64,000 nt of DNA from Amazonocrinis nigriterrae CENA67 (GTDB lineage: Bacteria; Cyanobacteriota; Cyanobacteriia; Cyanobacteriales; Nostocaceae): positions 62,001-126,000 of the forward strand of contig NZ_JAECZC010000108.1 in NCBI RefSeq assembly GCF_016056305.1, read 5' to 3'. The notes beneath the pieces were generated by a model. That model did not search any database. It was given only the letters and a program-made list of their open reading frames with translations, and was not told where the DNA came from. The translations under genes were made by a program, and so were the position numbers. Below are positions 1-8,335 of the stretch, one piece after another; within the stretch, counting starts at the first letter, position 1; each line of letters opens with the position of its first letter.

Positions 1-7
1 TCAGGAG

Positions 8-1489
8 ATGTCAGAAGATAAAAAGGAACTCCAAAGAAAACCGGAATTAAGGATTCAACGGCGAGAAATTCCAGACGACGAAGACGAACTGCAAATGAAA
101 CCCATGCTTCAGTTTAAGTTAGGTCAGGGAGGCATGGCAGCAAGCCCAGAACTAGAGTCTTCCATTCAACGCTTACGAGGCAGTGGGCAACCTCTTTCGG
201 CACAGATTCGAGAACCGATGGAGCAAGCATTTGGTGGAGTAGATTTTAGTGGAGTAAAGGTTCACACAGATTCACAATCTGATCAGTTAAATCAATCAAT
301 TCAAGCTAAGGCCTTTACCACTGGACAGGATATTTTCTTTCGGCAAAGGGAATATAATCCTGGAAGTCGCGGGGGGCAGGAGTTGATAGCCCATGAGTTA
401 ACCCATGTAGTGCAGCAGAAAAATCAAAGCATCATACAACGAGTTAGTTATGAACAAGAAGATCAGAAAGTTTATGGTCAGAATGGTCAGTTATCCCAAC
501 AAGCGGCACAGTATAGGTTAAAGCACAAAATCAAACCAGCCCAAAATGTTGCAACATTCTTTTACGCTGAACGTAATAATCTTAAGGGCCCCGCTTCTTC
601 CTCAGATACCAAAGCGAGTTCGGGCCACTCTGTTAAAGTCCAGTATGGAAAAAAAGAACTAAGGACAAATAACAGCCATTCTGAAAAACTTCTGAGTGAT
701 CAAATCAATCGCAAGGACTGGCCTCAGAAAATTGTAATTACGCAAGTATATACCGAGAGAAAAGCTTGTCCTGACAAAACAATAGATATTTGGTCTAATA
801 AGAGAATTAAGGGGTGCGATTCACTGATACATCAACTTGAACATGAGCAAAAGTTACAGAAACACGATAACTCTAACGATGCTCCTTATGCAATGAGAGA
901 TGACTTGGGTATCAAAGTTACCCATACATTTGACGGATCAGAAATAGAAATACGTAAAAATATACTCACAGCCGTGCAGCAACTTAAAGCAGAAGAAAAC
1001 TTGAATGAATTGAAAGACTTATTAGAAGACATATTGCAGGAAATTCAAGATCATTATGAACAGGTTAAAATAGAGATAGAATCAAAATTTGAGGAATTAA
1101 CTAAATCGGAATTACAAAAACAAGTCTCTAAAGATAATGACTATGACGATGACGATCAAAAATTAAGGAACGTAGAGTATTTGGATGACGATGGCAATCA
1201 AGAAGTAATGGACGTAGAACATTCGGATGACGATGGCAATCAAGAAGTAATGGACGTAGAGGATTGGGATGACGATGACGATGAAAGAGAGGTTATGAAT
1301 ATTAAAATTCCTGAATATGATATTGATGATTATTCGACCGATCTACAAACTAAGGATATAACTATTGAAAAAGCAATTGAAATCTATGAGAATAAGATCA
1401 TTAAGAAAATCGAAAGAGTTATTCAGGGAACCACACATAGCACAGATTTACAGGATGTATTAGATAAGTATAAGTGGAGCAACGACTGA
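8..1489 (+). CDS. DUF4157 protein with deaminase-like middle region (candidate injected toxin)
   Basis: Residues about 40-145 match the DUF4157 pattern common in cargo of extracellular contractile injection systems, including an HExxH motif (HELTH, residues 129-133). The middle carries an HSE triplet (H224-S-E226) followed by YTERKAC (C254) and a second cysteine, C270. This is the layout of zinc-dependent nucleic-acid/toxin deaminases (HxE plus PC...C); the deaminase call is my inference. The C-terminal third is very acidic, with two near-identical 14-residue repeats at about residues 393-418, then a charged helical tail. There is no signal peptide. AGGAG touches the ATG directly, which is too close for a good ribosome site, and the frame stays open to the window edge, so the true start may lie upstream. 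No injection-system genes are visible inside the window. Confidence 0.7.
   Translation: MSEDKKELQRKPELRIQRREIPDDEDELQMKPMLQFKLGQGGMAASPELESSIQRLRGSGQPLSAQIREPMEQAFGGVDFSGVKVHTDSQSDQLNQSIQAKAFTTGQDIFFRQREYNPGSRGGQELIAHELTHVVQQKNQSIIQRVSYEQEDQKVYGQNGQLSQQAAQYRLKHKIKPAQNVATFFYAERNNLKGPASSSDTKASSGHSVKVQYGKKELRTNNSHSEKLLSDQINRKDWPQKIVITQVYTERKACPDKTIDIWSNKRIKGCDSLIHQLEHEQKLQKHDNSNDAPYAMRDDLGIKVTHTFDGSEIEIRKNILTAVQQLKAEENLNELKDLLEDILQEIQDHYEQVKIEIESKFEELTKSELQKQVSKDNDYDDDDQKLRNVEYLDDDGNQEVMDVEHSDDDGNQEVMDVEDWDDDDDEREVMNIKIPEYDIDDYSTDLQTKDITIEKAIEIYENKIIKKIERVIQGTTHSTDLQDVLDKYKWSND
1183..1261 (+). repeat. 42-bp direct repeat coding acidic 14-residue units
   Basis: Two near-identical copies start at 1183 and 1225 inside the DUF4157 gene. 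They encode a DDDGNQEVMDVE unit and are followed by a degenerate aspartate run. The period is a multiple of three, so copy number can change without breaking the frame. Confidence 0.85.
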
Positions 1490-1490
1490 G

Positions 1491-1516
1491 AAAGCAATCA
1501 CATATCAATTGCTTTT
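1491..1516 (+). terminator. intrinsic terminator of the DUF4157 gene
   Basis: The perfect 8-bp stem AAAGCAAT / ATTGCTTT (1491-1498 and 1508-1515) has a 9-nt loop and ends in TTTT. It begins 2 nt after the stop codon. Confidence 0.7.
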
Positions 1517-1630
1517 GGAATGAGTGCGATTGCCTGAAGTTGTCACCACTATCTTAAAACTCAAGCGATCGCACCCTCCATTCTTGCTCAAATGCGATCG
1601 CTTGTTCTTGTAGCACCGAACCAATCATTT

Positions 1631-1939
1631 TTATTCTGTATCTGCAATATCTGGAAAAATTGCTTTTATATCTTGTGATCCATGAAGGATACGTACAATT
1701 TCAATACCTTGTTCTATGGGACGGTAGAAAATCAGGTAACTTGCAACTGGAAAACAGCGTAAAGAAGGAGCTAAATCAAAACGTGTTCGTCCCATTTGAG
1801 GAAATTTAGCTAGTTGGGGAAATTTTGCACGTAGCTCGTCAAAAAAGTTATCAGCAGCCTGGGGATTTTGATTGGCAATGTAATTCCAGATATTTTCAAT
1901 ATCTTGTAATGCTTGGTGAGAAATCTTAAAACTGCTCAT
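1631..1939 (-). CDS. ParE/RelE-family type II toxin
   Basis: This 102-residue protein has the compact ParE/RelE fold pattern. A helical N-terminus (ISHQALQDIENIWNYIA) is followed by a PQMGR segment, a strand ending in YLIFYRP, and the C-terminal HGSQDI box typical of ParE-like plasmid-stabilisation toxins. ParE members poison gyrase and RelE members cleave mRNA on the ribosome; sequence alone does not decide which applies. The gene overlaps the upstream antitoxin by 4 nt (1936-1939), the usual translational coupling in such modules. Length matches the family, so it looks intact. Confidence 0.85.
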   Translation of the reverse strand: MSSFKISHQALQDIENIWNYIANQNPQAADNFFDELRAKFPQLAKFPQMGRTRFDLAPSLRCFPVASYLIFYRPIEQGIEIVRILHGSQDIKAIFPDIADTE

Positions 1940-2295
1940 AAAGTGCTGTTGTCAGCTAACTTTTTTCTTCCTCGCTCTGCTATTTGTTCAAACATAGTTG
2001 AAATGGTATCTTCATCGTATTCGGTATATTGACCATTTTCTATCTGCTCAATGCCTATAGCAATTTCCCGCTTTAACGCTTCTAACTTGAGTTTTTCTAG
2101 TTCCTTTTCCATGCGTTCCAACTGATTAATCATCTCTTGAAATGCTTGTGCTTCATGTACCACAACCTCAGCTTTGCCGTTAACAGTTAGTATCAATGGT
2201 GACTTTGTGGCTTTGATGCGTTCTACATAGTCTTTAGCGTTGCGTTTGAAATCTGTGAGAGTTTGAATATTTTCGAGATTAATTTTGATCGTCAT
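1936..2295 (-). CDS. Phd/YefM-like antitoxin of the ParE/RelE pair
   Basis: The 119-residue protein begins with the Phd/YefM-type segment: a short strand, then TDFKRNAKDYVERIKATKSP and ILTVNGKAEVVV, which in the family forms the DNA-binding, dimerising N-terminus. The rest is a charged helix (residues about 55-90) and an acidic tail that would wrap the toxin. It is the first gene of the pair, as in most type II modules, so it probably autoregulates the operon. The promoter should lie in the AT-rich stretch above 2295. The family is clear; the exact subfamily is not. Confidence 0.8.
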   Translation of the reverse strand: MTIKINLENIQTLTDFKRNAKDYVERIKATKSPLILTVNGKAEVVVHEAQAFQEMINQLERMEKELEKLKLEALKREIAIGIEQIENGQYTEYDEDTISTMFEQIAERGRKKLADNSTL

Positions 2296-2542
2296 AGCAT
2301 TAAATAAAGTGCTTTATAACATATTTTATTAGATGCTATAGTTTTTCTCTACTCCCAATCAAAAAAAGTGCGATCGCTTCCCACCCTCACGAAGAATGCG
2401 ATCGCTAAATTATCTGATTCATTGAAAACGGCGGTAAACTCTACCCACAGATGGATGAAGTTTTTTAAACTACAATTACCCTCGTATAATCTTAAAATCT
2501 TGAGGGGGTTTTAAAATTTCAAAACACTGACCAAGGTAAATA

Positions 2543-4081
2543 ATGATTCAAAAAACACCATTAGTCATAGGTATTGATTGTAGTACAACGGCGTGTAAAG
2601 CGATCGCCTGGAGTCGAGAAGGGAAAGCTGTTGCTGAAGGTAGAGCAGCAATTCCCCTTTTACAACCCCAAGCTAACTGGTACGAACAAGATGCTTGGCA
2701 ATGGTGGAATAGTACCTGTCAGGCTATTAAACAATTGCTCACTCAAATAGATAAATCACAGATTGAGGCAGTTTGCATCACCCATCAGCGAGAGACGTTT
2801 GTCGCAGTGGATAAAGACGGTAAACCCGTCCGTAACGCTATTGTGTGGATGGACAAACGCAGCCGCAACCAGGTAGCTTTTCTCAAAAACAAAATTGAAC
2901 TTCAACACTTTAATCAGCTGACAGGCAAACCAGTCTCAATGACTCCTTCGTTGCCTAAAATTCTCTGGTTCAGCCAAAACGAACCAGAAAACATTGCCCG
3001 TACTGACAAATTCTTAGACGTTCACGGTTTCTTAGTTTATCATCTTACCGGAAATTTCCGCACCAGTTTAGCTTCTGCTGACCCAATGGGAACAATGGAC
3101 ATGCAAGCTCATCATTGGGCAACAGATTTACTGACATTATTGGAACTGCAAGCAGAACAATTCGCTGAATTGATGCCACCAGGAGAGATAATCGGCTATG
3201 TTAACGATGCTGGTGCTTTAGCTACAGGTTTACCAACAGGTTTACCAATCATTGCAGGTGCAGGTGATGGACAGTGTGCAGGTTTGGGTGCCAATGCAGT
3301 TGGTAATGGCCGCGCCTATCTCAACTTAGGTACGGCAATAGCCAGCGGTATTATCACTAACTCCTATACTGTTAATTCTGCATTCCGTACCATGTATGCA
3401 CCCATTGCCGGGTCTTACTTTTTAGAAACTGTGCTTTTAGGCGGTGTATTTACAATTACTTGGTTTGTAGAAAAGTTTGCTAGCGACTTACAACGCTTGA
3501 ATCTTAATCTTAGTCCAGAAGAAATATTAGAAACTGCTGCGGCAAAATTATCTCCTGGTGCCGATGGGTTAATGTTAGTTCCATATTGGAACCATGTCAT
3601 GAACCCTTACTGGGACACATCAGCATCTGGTATCACCATTGGTTGGAATGGTAATCATAGCAGAGAACATTTTTATCGAGCTATTTTAGAAGGTATCGCC
3701 TTTGAGCAAAGACTGGTAGGTGATGCAGTCATGTCAGCCATCAATCAAGATTTTAGCGAGTATGTGGTCATGGGTGGCGGTAGCAAAAGCAATCTCTGGT
3801 GTCAAATTATCGCTGATGTCACTGGTATACCAATTGTTCGTTCTACAACAGTTGAAGCGACTTGTTTGGGTGCTGGAATTCTCGCAGCAGTAGCAATTGG
3901 ATGGTATTCTGACATTAATTCTGCTTGCTTAGCTTGTACTGGAACTGCGGAACGTTTTACTCCTAATCACAAGTCACAACTTGTTTACGACAAACTTTAT
4001 AGTAAAGTTTATCAACCATTATTTCCTACCATCCAATCTCTGGTAAATAAATTAACTGATATTTCGATGACTGATGACTGA
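2543..4081 (+). CDS. FGGY-family carbohydrate kinase
   Basis: This is a 512-residue cytoplasmic sugar or polyol kinase of the actin-like ATPase fold. The N-terminal phosphate-1 motif is GIDCSTTACKAIAW, the substrate region has THQRETFVAVD and NAIVWMDKR, and the C-terminal FGGY signature area has MGGGSKSNLWCQIIADVTG. Length fits xylulokinase/glycerol-kinase relatives, but the substrate cannot be read from sequence. A GpsA-like dehydrogenase follows 43 nt downstream on the same strand, suggesting a polyol or triose-phosphate context. The last four codons (MTDD) and the stop are made of the STRR heptamer, so the repeat has captured the end of the gene. Confidence 0.88.
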   Translation: MIQKTPLVIGIDCSTTACKAIAWSREGKAVAEGRAAIPLLQPQANWYEQDAWQWWNSTCQAIKQLLTQIDKSQIEAVCITHQRETFVAVDKDGKPVRNAIVWMDKRSRNQVAFLKNKIELQHFNQLTGKPVSMTPSLPKILWFSQNEPENIARTDKFLDVHGFLVYHLTGNFRTSLASADPMGTMDMQAHHWATDLLTLLELQAEQFAELMPPGEIIGYVNDAGALATGLPTGLPIIAGAGDGQCAGLGANAVGNGRAYLNLGTAIASGIITNSYTVNSAFRTMYAPIAGSYFLETVLLGGVFTITWFVEKFASDLQRLNLNLSPEEILETAAAKLSPGADGLMLVPYWNHVMNPYWDTSASGITIGWNGNHSREHFYRAILEGIAFEQRLVGDAVMSAINQDFSEYVVMGGGSKSNLWCQIIADVTGIPIVRSTTVEATCLGAGILAAVAIGWYSDINSACLACTGTAERFTPNHKSQLVYDKLYSKVYQPLFPTIQSLVNKLTDISMTDD

Positions 4082-4114
4082 TGACTGATGACTGATGACT
4101 ATTGACTATTGACT
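4066..4114 (+). repeat. STRR heptamer array (ATGACTG)
   Basis: About five tandem ATGACTG units degrade into two ATTGACT units. The array overlaps the 3' end of the FGGY kinase gene and ends just before the AAGGAG ribosome site of the next gene. Confidence 0.9.
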
Positions 4115-4124
4115 AAGGAGCAAA

Positions 4125-5180
4125 ATGGCGAAAATTGCGATTTTGGGTGCTGGTGTAATGGGAACTGCTGTTAGTTTCCCTCTTAGTGATAATGGACACG
4201 TTGTTAATTTAGTCGGAACCCATCTAGACGGTGATATTATTGCTAAACTGCAAGCTGGTTATGCACATCCAGGGTTACGGTTAAAATTAGCTGAAAGTGT
4301 TCAGCCTTATACCCACGACCAATTAAATGAAGCAATCAAAGATGTAGATTTAGTAGTTTTAGGCGTTAACTCTCACGGTATCAACTGGGCTGCACAAACC
4401 TTGAGTGCGGTGTTATCTCCATCCATTCCTATATTGGCAGTAACTAAGGGATTGGCAGGTGATGGAGAAAAGTTATATATTCTACCTGATGTTCTGCGTG
4501 CTGGGTTGCCTGCGGATTATCGGGATAGGCTGGAAATAGCAGCTATTGGTGGCCCTTCCATTGCCCAAGAATTAGCAGCCCGTCGCCATACTTGCGTAGT
4601 ATTTACTGGAAAGAATCAAACTTTACTCAATAAATTGGCTGAGTTATTGCGATCGCCTTACTATCATGTTTGGACAAGTACCGATATCGTTGGTGTAGAG
4701 GTGTGCGTCGCCCTCAAGAATATCTACGCTTTGGCTGTAGGTTTGGTAATCGGATTTCTAGAAAAAGAAGGTAAAGCAGAAAATGATGCAGCTATGCATA
4801 ACCTTGCTGCTGCTATTTTTGCTCAAGGAATGGTAGAAACAGCCTATTTAGTCGAAAAAATGCAAGGTAAACCCCGCAGCGTCTATAGTCTTCCTGGTAC
4901 CGGAGATTTGTACGTAACTTGTCAAGGTGGACGCAATAGCCGAATGGGTCGCCTTTTGGGCTTGGGTATACCTTACAGTCAAGCTAAAGCCGAATATATG
5001 CCCAACGATACCGTTGAAGGTGCTTCCTTAGCTTTGGCAATTGGTTCAACTGTAGAATCAATGGTGAAACGAGGCGATTTAGACAGCGAAGCTTTACCTT
5101 TACTACTAACGATGATTGCCATTGTTTGCCACGATGCACCAGTCACCATTCCTTGGGACAAATTCTTTGCATTTTCTTAG
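4125..5180 (+). CDS. GpsA-like NAD(P)-dependent glycerol-3-phosphate dehydrogenase family protein
   Basis: The Rossmann fold starts at residue 3 with the dinucleotide motif GAGVMG (8-13). Other family marks are VTKGL, the GGPS loop, ALKNIYALAVGL (its lysine aligns with the catalytic lysine) and the C-terminal PGTGDLYVTCQGGRNSRMGR. The region after the dinucleotide motif diverges from housekeeping GpsA, and at 351 residues it is slightly long. I read it as a paralog, perhaps acting on a relative of glycerol 3-phosphate made by the adjacent kinase, so no symbol is given. AAGGAG lies 6 nt before the ATG. It probably forms a two-gene unit with the kinase. Confidence 0.82.
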   Translation: MAKIAILGAGVMGTAVSFPLSDNGHVVNLVGTHLDGDIIAKLQAGYAHPGLRLKLAESVQPYTHDQLNEAIKDVDLVVLGVNSHGINWAAQTLSAVLSPSIPILAVTKGLAGDGEKLYILPDVLRAGLPADYRDRLEIAAIGGPSIAQELAARRHTCVVFTGKNQTLLNKLAELLRSPYYHVWTSTDIVGVEVCVALKNIYALAVGLVIGFLEKEGKAENDAAMHNLAAAIFAQGMVETAYLVEKMQGKPRSVYSLPGTGDLYVTCQGGRNSRMGRLLGLGIPYSQAKAEYMPNDTVEGASLALAIGSTVESMVKRGDLDSEALPLLLTMIAIVCHDAPVTIPWDKFFAFS

Positions 5181-5189
5181 TGTCTTGGT

Positions 5190-5300
5190 GTCTACCCTGC
5201 GGGAAGCCCTTCGGGTGACGCTCGTACCTCGCTACCGCTGCGCTAACAGCAGTTACTCCACTTGGGGAAACCCCAAGACCGTACTGCTTCACCGCTGACG
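5190..5300. repeat. GC-rich dispersed intergenic repeat
   Basis: The stretch has small GC-rich dyads and contains TACCTCGCTACCGC, whose reverse complement recurs near 47734-47750. It is of the non-coding dispersed type common between cyanobacterial genes. Short reading frames across it are not credible genes. Confidence 0.6.
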
Positions 5301-5337
5301 CGTCTTTGTGGTTCAAATATCCTTAACCACAAAGACG
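5301..5337. terminator. perfect 13-bp hairpin between convergent genes
   Basis: Arms CGTCTTTGTGGTT (5301-5313) and AACCACAAAGACG (5325-5337) are exact complements around an 11-nt loop. The hairpin sits between the 3' ends of the GpsA-like gene and the convergent gene at 5401. Neither side has a strong T-run, so it may be a weak terminator or a mobile-repeat remnant. Confidence 0.5.
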
Positions 5338-5400
5338 AGGGCAGCCGTGTGGGCGGGTTTCCCGACTTGAACGGACTGCCCGTACAGAGACACTAAGTAA

Positions 5401-6069
5401 TTAGGGTTTTGTTGTACCTTCTTTAAAGACTAGTTGCCCTTCTTTGTAAGCCTGTCTTAAAGCAATAGCCTCTGCTACAATTTGCTGGGCACTTAATCCT
5501 TCTTCATCCATCATTCTTTGTAAGGTTGTACCAGTCTCCTCTAAAGGTTCGTGAATGGGGGGAATTTGGCAGTATCTCCTACCATTCTTGACACGCCGCC
5601 AAATACTCGGTTTCTCAGGTCTTGCTTCTCTGGGAGTACGCTGTTTTTTAATCAGGGAACGTACACTTTCTTGAGTAATTTCACTTAAGTCTAGCAGTCT
5701 ATCTAGAACTTGCTGGTACTTTTTACTGTTCTCCGCTAGTTGATATATAGTTCTAGGCTCAATTTGTGCAAAATCTTGAGGCGAAAACTTGCCAAATGCT
5801 GCTGCAATCTTGAGATACTTCTTTTCTTCTCCTTTCCAGCCTTGATCAAAAAGTAGTTTTTTGTAATCCTTTAAAGAGAGCTGCTGTTTTTGCTCAGATA
5901 GCCAAAAGGCATGAAGTAAAATTGTCTTAGTGACATCAGCAAGGGTTTGAAAAGAAAAGTTTTCTGCACTAACGCTCTTGGTAGTATCAGCTTTTTGTTC
6001 AACGTATGGCTTTAACTTGGATTTCGAGTTAACTTGGGCTGCTATTACACCCTGTACAGGCGTCATCAT
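5401..6069 (-). CDS. hypothetical protein, possibly SOS-controlled
   Basis: The 222-residue protein belongs to no family I recognise. It is predicted soluble: no signal peptide or membrane segment, a mostly helical middle, and a basic patch (KKQRTPREARPEKPSIWRRVKNGRR, split here as KKQRTPREARP then EKPSIWRRVKNGRR) that could bind nucleic acid. The C-terminus is an acidic helix ending in charged residues. The notable point is upstream: a perfect 16-bp palindrome at 6243-6258 fits the cyanobacterial LexA-box consensus. Together these suggest a DNA-damage-linked role, which is inference only. The next gene on this strand is more than 375 nt upstream, so it is probably monocistronic. Confidence 0.6.
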   Translation of the reverse strand: MMTPVQGVIAAQVNSKSKLKPYVEQKADTTKSVSAENFSFQTLADVTKTILLHAFWLSEQKQQLSLKDYKKLLFDQGWKGEEKKYLKIAAAFGKFSPQDFAQIEPRTIYQLAENSKKYQQVLDRLLDLSEITQESVRSLIKKQRTPREARPEKPSIWRRVKNGRRYCQIPPIHEPLEETGTTLQRMMDEEGLSAQQIVAEAIALRQAYKEGQLVFKEGTTKP

Positions 6070-6445
6070 AGTATTGATCTCATTTAGGGTTTTTATTAAA
6101 GGTGCTAGCTGAGAATAAGTTGCTTTTGCCGCTTGGAATCATCTTTGCTTCTACCCACTTTTGTTAAGCTAGGTTTGAATATTGGATTTCGTTTGTTGTT
6201 CTTGTCCGACTCAAAGCTTATAACCTAGGTTAACAGAGTTTATAGTACAATTGTACTAAATACAGGCTAAGAAGAAACCCCAAACATACCCAAATTTTGG
6301 GTAGGTGGATGAAAGTTTTATACATAATGGTGTAATTGTTCGACCTTCCTGTTCACACTCATCAGGAGCCAGTGCGTTGGACGGCTCTCTCTGCCGGCTT
6401 GAAGCAACTGGCGTTCAACAGTCATCAGTCAACAGTCATCAGTCA
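6070..6445. other. intergenic region with three palindromes
   Basis: No gene is supported. It holds TAACCTAGGTTA (6221-6232), the LexA-like palindrome (6243-6258) and a TACCCAAA/TTTGGGTA dyad (6287-6303). The right part is a dispersed repeat sharing GTGCGTTGGACGG with other copies in the window. Confidence 0.6.
6244..6257. promoter_or_regulatory. candidate LexA (SOS) box
   Basis: AGTACAATTGTACT fits every position of the cyanobacterial LexA consensus RGTACNNNDGTWCB as I recall it. It lies in the middle of a perfect 16-bp palindrome, about 175 bp upstream of the hypothetical gene that starts at 6069. The same consensus fits sites upstream of uvrA (exact) and recA (one mismatch) in this window. 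Confidence 0.6.
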
Positions 6446-6448
6446 TCA
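6416..6448. repeat. STRR heptamer array (CAGTCAT/CAGTCAA)
   Basis: Four to five heptamers alternate CAGTCAT and CAGTCAA. The stop codon of kptA (6446-6448, minus strand) lies at its end. Confidence 0.8.
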
Positions 6449-6991
6449 AATTTTTTGCAAATATTCAGGTGGTACAAACTCTACTAACCACACACCATTG
6501 TCAGAACAGTAAAAACTATAACCAGCTTGATGCATTGCGCCTGCATCCACAGCAAAAACTACTGGTTTTCCATGTCTTGCGCCTACAATTTGGGCTGTGG
6601 CAATATCTTTTGATAAATGGACATGGTGACGTAACATTTTGCGAAGTCCTGTTTGGAGAATTGATTCCACAGCTGTACTTCCTGTACCGTGATACAGCAT
6701 ATCTGGGGGAACCATAGGTTGCAATTGCAAATCAACTTCCACACTATGTCCTTGGTTAGCACGAATCAAAGTGCCTGTAGGATCAAAGGAAAAGCGTTTT
6801 TTATCACTGGTAGCCACTACTTCCTGTAATTCCTCATGGCTGATAGGAAAGTTATTATTAGCACAGGCTACTAGTAGTTCATCCACAGCAACCCAACCAC
6901 CGGGAGCAAGTTGAATACCAATGCTGTGAGGTTGGTGGCGTAGATGTTTGCTCAGGAATTTACTGATTTTGACTAGGCGCGAAGTATCCAT
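6446..6991 (-). CDS. kptA: RNA 2'-phosphotransferase (KptA/Tpt1)
   Basis: Tpt1/KptA enzymes move a 2'-phosphate from RNA to NAD, yielding ADP-ribose 1'',2''-cyclic phosphate. The 181 residues fit the family length. The N-terminal winged-helix part has KISKFLSKHLRHQP. The C-terminal ADP-ribosyl-transfer part has LYHGTGSTAVESILQTGL and HHVHLSKD, with the conserved His, Thr and Ser residues. I start at the ATG at 6991 rather than a TTG four codons upstream. The permease gene lies 33 nt upstream on the same strand, so they may be cotranscribed; no functional link is obvious. The bacterial role is not settled. Confidence 0.9.
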   Translation of the reverse strand: MDTSRLVKISKFLSKHLRHQPHSIGIQLAPGGWVAVDELLVACANNNFPISHEELQEVVATSDKKRFSFDPTGTLIRANQGHSVEVDLQLQPMVPPDMLYHGTGSTAVESILQTGLRKMLRHHVHLSKDIATAQIVGARHGKPVVFAVDAGAMHQAGYSFYCSDNGVWLVEFVPPEYLQKI

Positions 6992-7024
6992 TCCCAAAGT
7001 CAAAGAATAATGCAGATGATAAAA

Positions 7025-8335
7025 CTATCCGCTGATTGACAGAATTTGTCTAAGCAGAATCGCTAATGCAATTACAATCATCACGATCAGCGTCACTTTA
7101 CCACCAGGCACAAGTGGCTGACTTATACTATTTAAGTCTTGACGTTGCTTCCAAGTCATCAATACTGGAATTATACCTCCTAAAACTGAGACACTGAAAG
7201 TACCAACGTAATCTAAGGCAGTTAAAAATATATTAGGATTGACTATTCCTAGACTTACGGAAGGTAAGAAAACCAGTGAATAAAGTGGCAAACGATTAGA
7301 AGATGTAGGCGATGCAATGATAGAAATATCTTGGAAGAAATCCAGCAGTCCATAGACAAATCCAATGAATGAGGTAGCGATCGCAAATTCGGAGAAAATC
7401 GACACTAGCACCGCCAACCATTCTCCCGCACCACCAGATCGCAGAACTTGCAGCGGATCAAACACAGTTCCACTATTAACGGTTCCCCTTACCATATCAG
7501 GGCTGACGCTTCCTAAAATCACAGCATTCCACGCCAAAAACATAATTAGGGGAATCACAGAACCAAGGATGATAGACTGGCGAATCTTGCGGGTATCCCC
7601 TTCTAACTGAGTCACAACTACCGGCACTATATTGTGGTAGAACAGCGCCACACACATCACTGACACAGCACTTCCCAAGGTACTCCAATTCTGAAACGAA
7701 AATTGCACAATCTTTACCTGTCCAACTCCCAACAACAATAGTCCCAGAAATGAAGCAATCACAATTGCTACAAAAACGCTGTTTAATTTCTCCACAAATT
7801 TTTCTTTTCCCAGGTACATGATGCCGCCAAATAGCAACGTGAAAATTGTTGTCCCTATCCACGTAGGTATGACGTTGTGGATACCTAACTGTTTGGCAAA
7901 CACAGATACTAAAATCTCGCCTCCTTGGGTGATATACGCTATCAGCAAGGCATAGTGTAAGAATAAATACGCACCACCAGCGATTCTTGCTCCCATAAAC
8001 CCTAGTGTTTTTTCCACCATTGCCAAAAAACCTACACTCGCACGTCCCTGTAGACGCATGGCGTTCAAACTTGCTTCTGCAATCAACAATGCTGAAACCA
8101 AAGCGTAGATCCAAACAGCAATCAGCAGAAATGTGGATGGTACAACGCCTGAAGGCAAAGTAACCGCAGGTAACGCCAGAATCCCAGCACCTACCGTTGT
8201 TCCCGCAACCAGCGCAGTACTTCCTAAAACGCTACCTGGTTGATGACTAAGCTTATTGCCATCAAGTTGAAGGTTAGAAAATAAACGAGTCACTTCTAGT
8301 GTATGCGGCTTAATAACTGTATCTATCGGGATCAT
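7025..8335 (-). CDS. aromatic amino acid permease (tryptophan/tyrosine permease family)
   Basis: This 436-residue inner-membrane protein has about eleven hydrophobic segments. The first carries GTTVGAGILALPAV, the glycine-rich signature of the HAAAP (tryptophan/tyrosine/serine) transporter family, which imports amino acids by cation symport. Further helices follow at regular spacing up to a final one ending IALAILLRQI. The N-terminal 30 residues are hydrophilic and cytoplasmic. Substrate within the family is not decidable, although Tyr/Trp is most likely. A long reading frame in another phase (7497-8114) is a shadow of this gene. kptA follows downstream. Confidence 0.85.
   Translation of the reverse strand: MIPIDTVIKPHTLEVTRLFSNLQLDGNKLSHQPGSVLGSTALVAGTTVGAGILALPAVTLPSGVVPSTFLLIAVWIYALVSALLIAEASLNAMRLQGRASVGFLAMVEKTLGFMGARIAGGAYLFLHYALLIAYITQGGEILVSVFAKQLGIHNVIPTWIGTTIFTLLFGGIMYLGKEKFVEKLNSVFVAIVIASFLGLLLLGVGQVKIVQFSFQNWSTLGSAVSVMCVALFYHNIVPVVVTQLEGDTRKIRQSIILGSVIPLIMFLAWNAVILGSVSPDMVRGTVNSGTVFDPLQVLRSGGAGEWLAVLVSIFSEFAIATSFIGFVYGLLDFFQDISIIASPTSSNRLPLYSLVFLPSVSLGIVNPNIFLTALDYVGTFSVSVLGGIIPVLMTWKQRQDLNSISQPLVPGGKVTLIVMIVIALAILLRQILSISG

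Noticed and set aside
4066-4114. Regular 7-bp units considered as a CRISPR array
   Set aside because: Units are tandem without spacers, and no cas genes are present.
5299-5345. Hairpin with GGTTCAAAT considered as a tRNA T-arm
   Set aside because: No acceptor, D or anticodon arms can be drawn around it; it is a simple inverted repeat.
6305-6487. 60-residue plus frame before kptA
   Set aside because: Made of dispersed repeat and CAGTCAT heptamers, and enters the kptA gene.
7497-8114. 205-residue reading frame on the minus strand
   Set aside because: It overlaps the permease gene in another frame; composition is Cys/Arg-rich and unlike a real protein.
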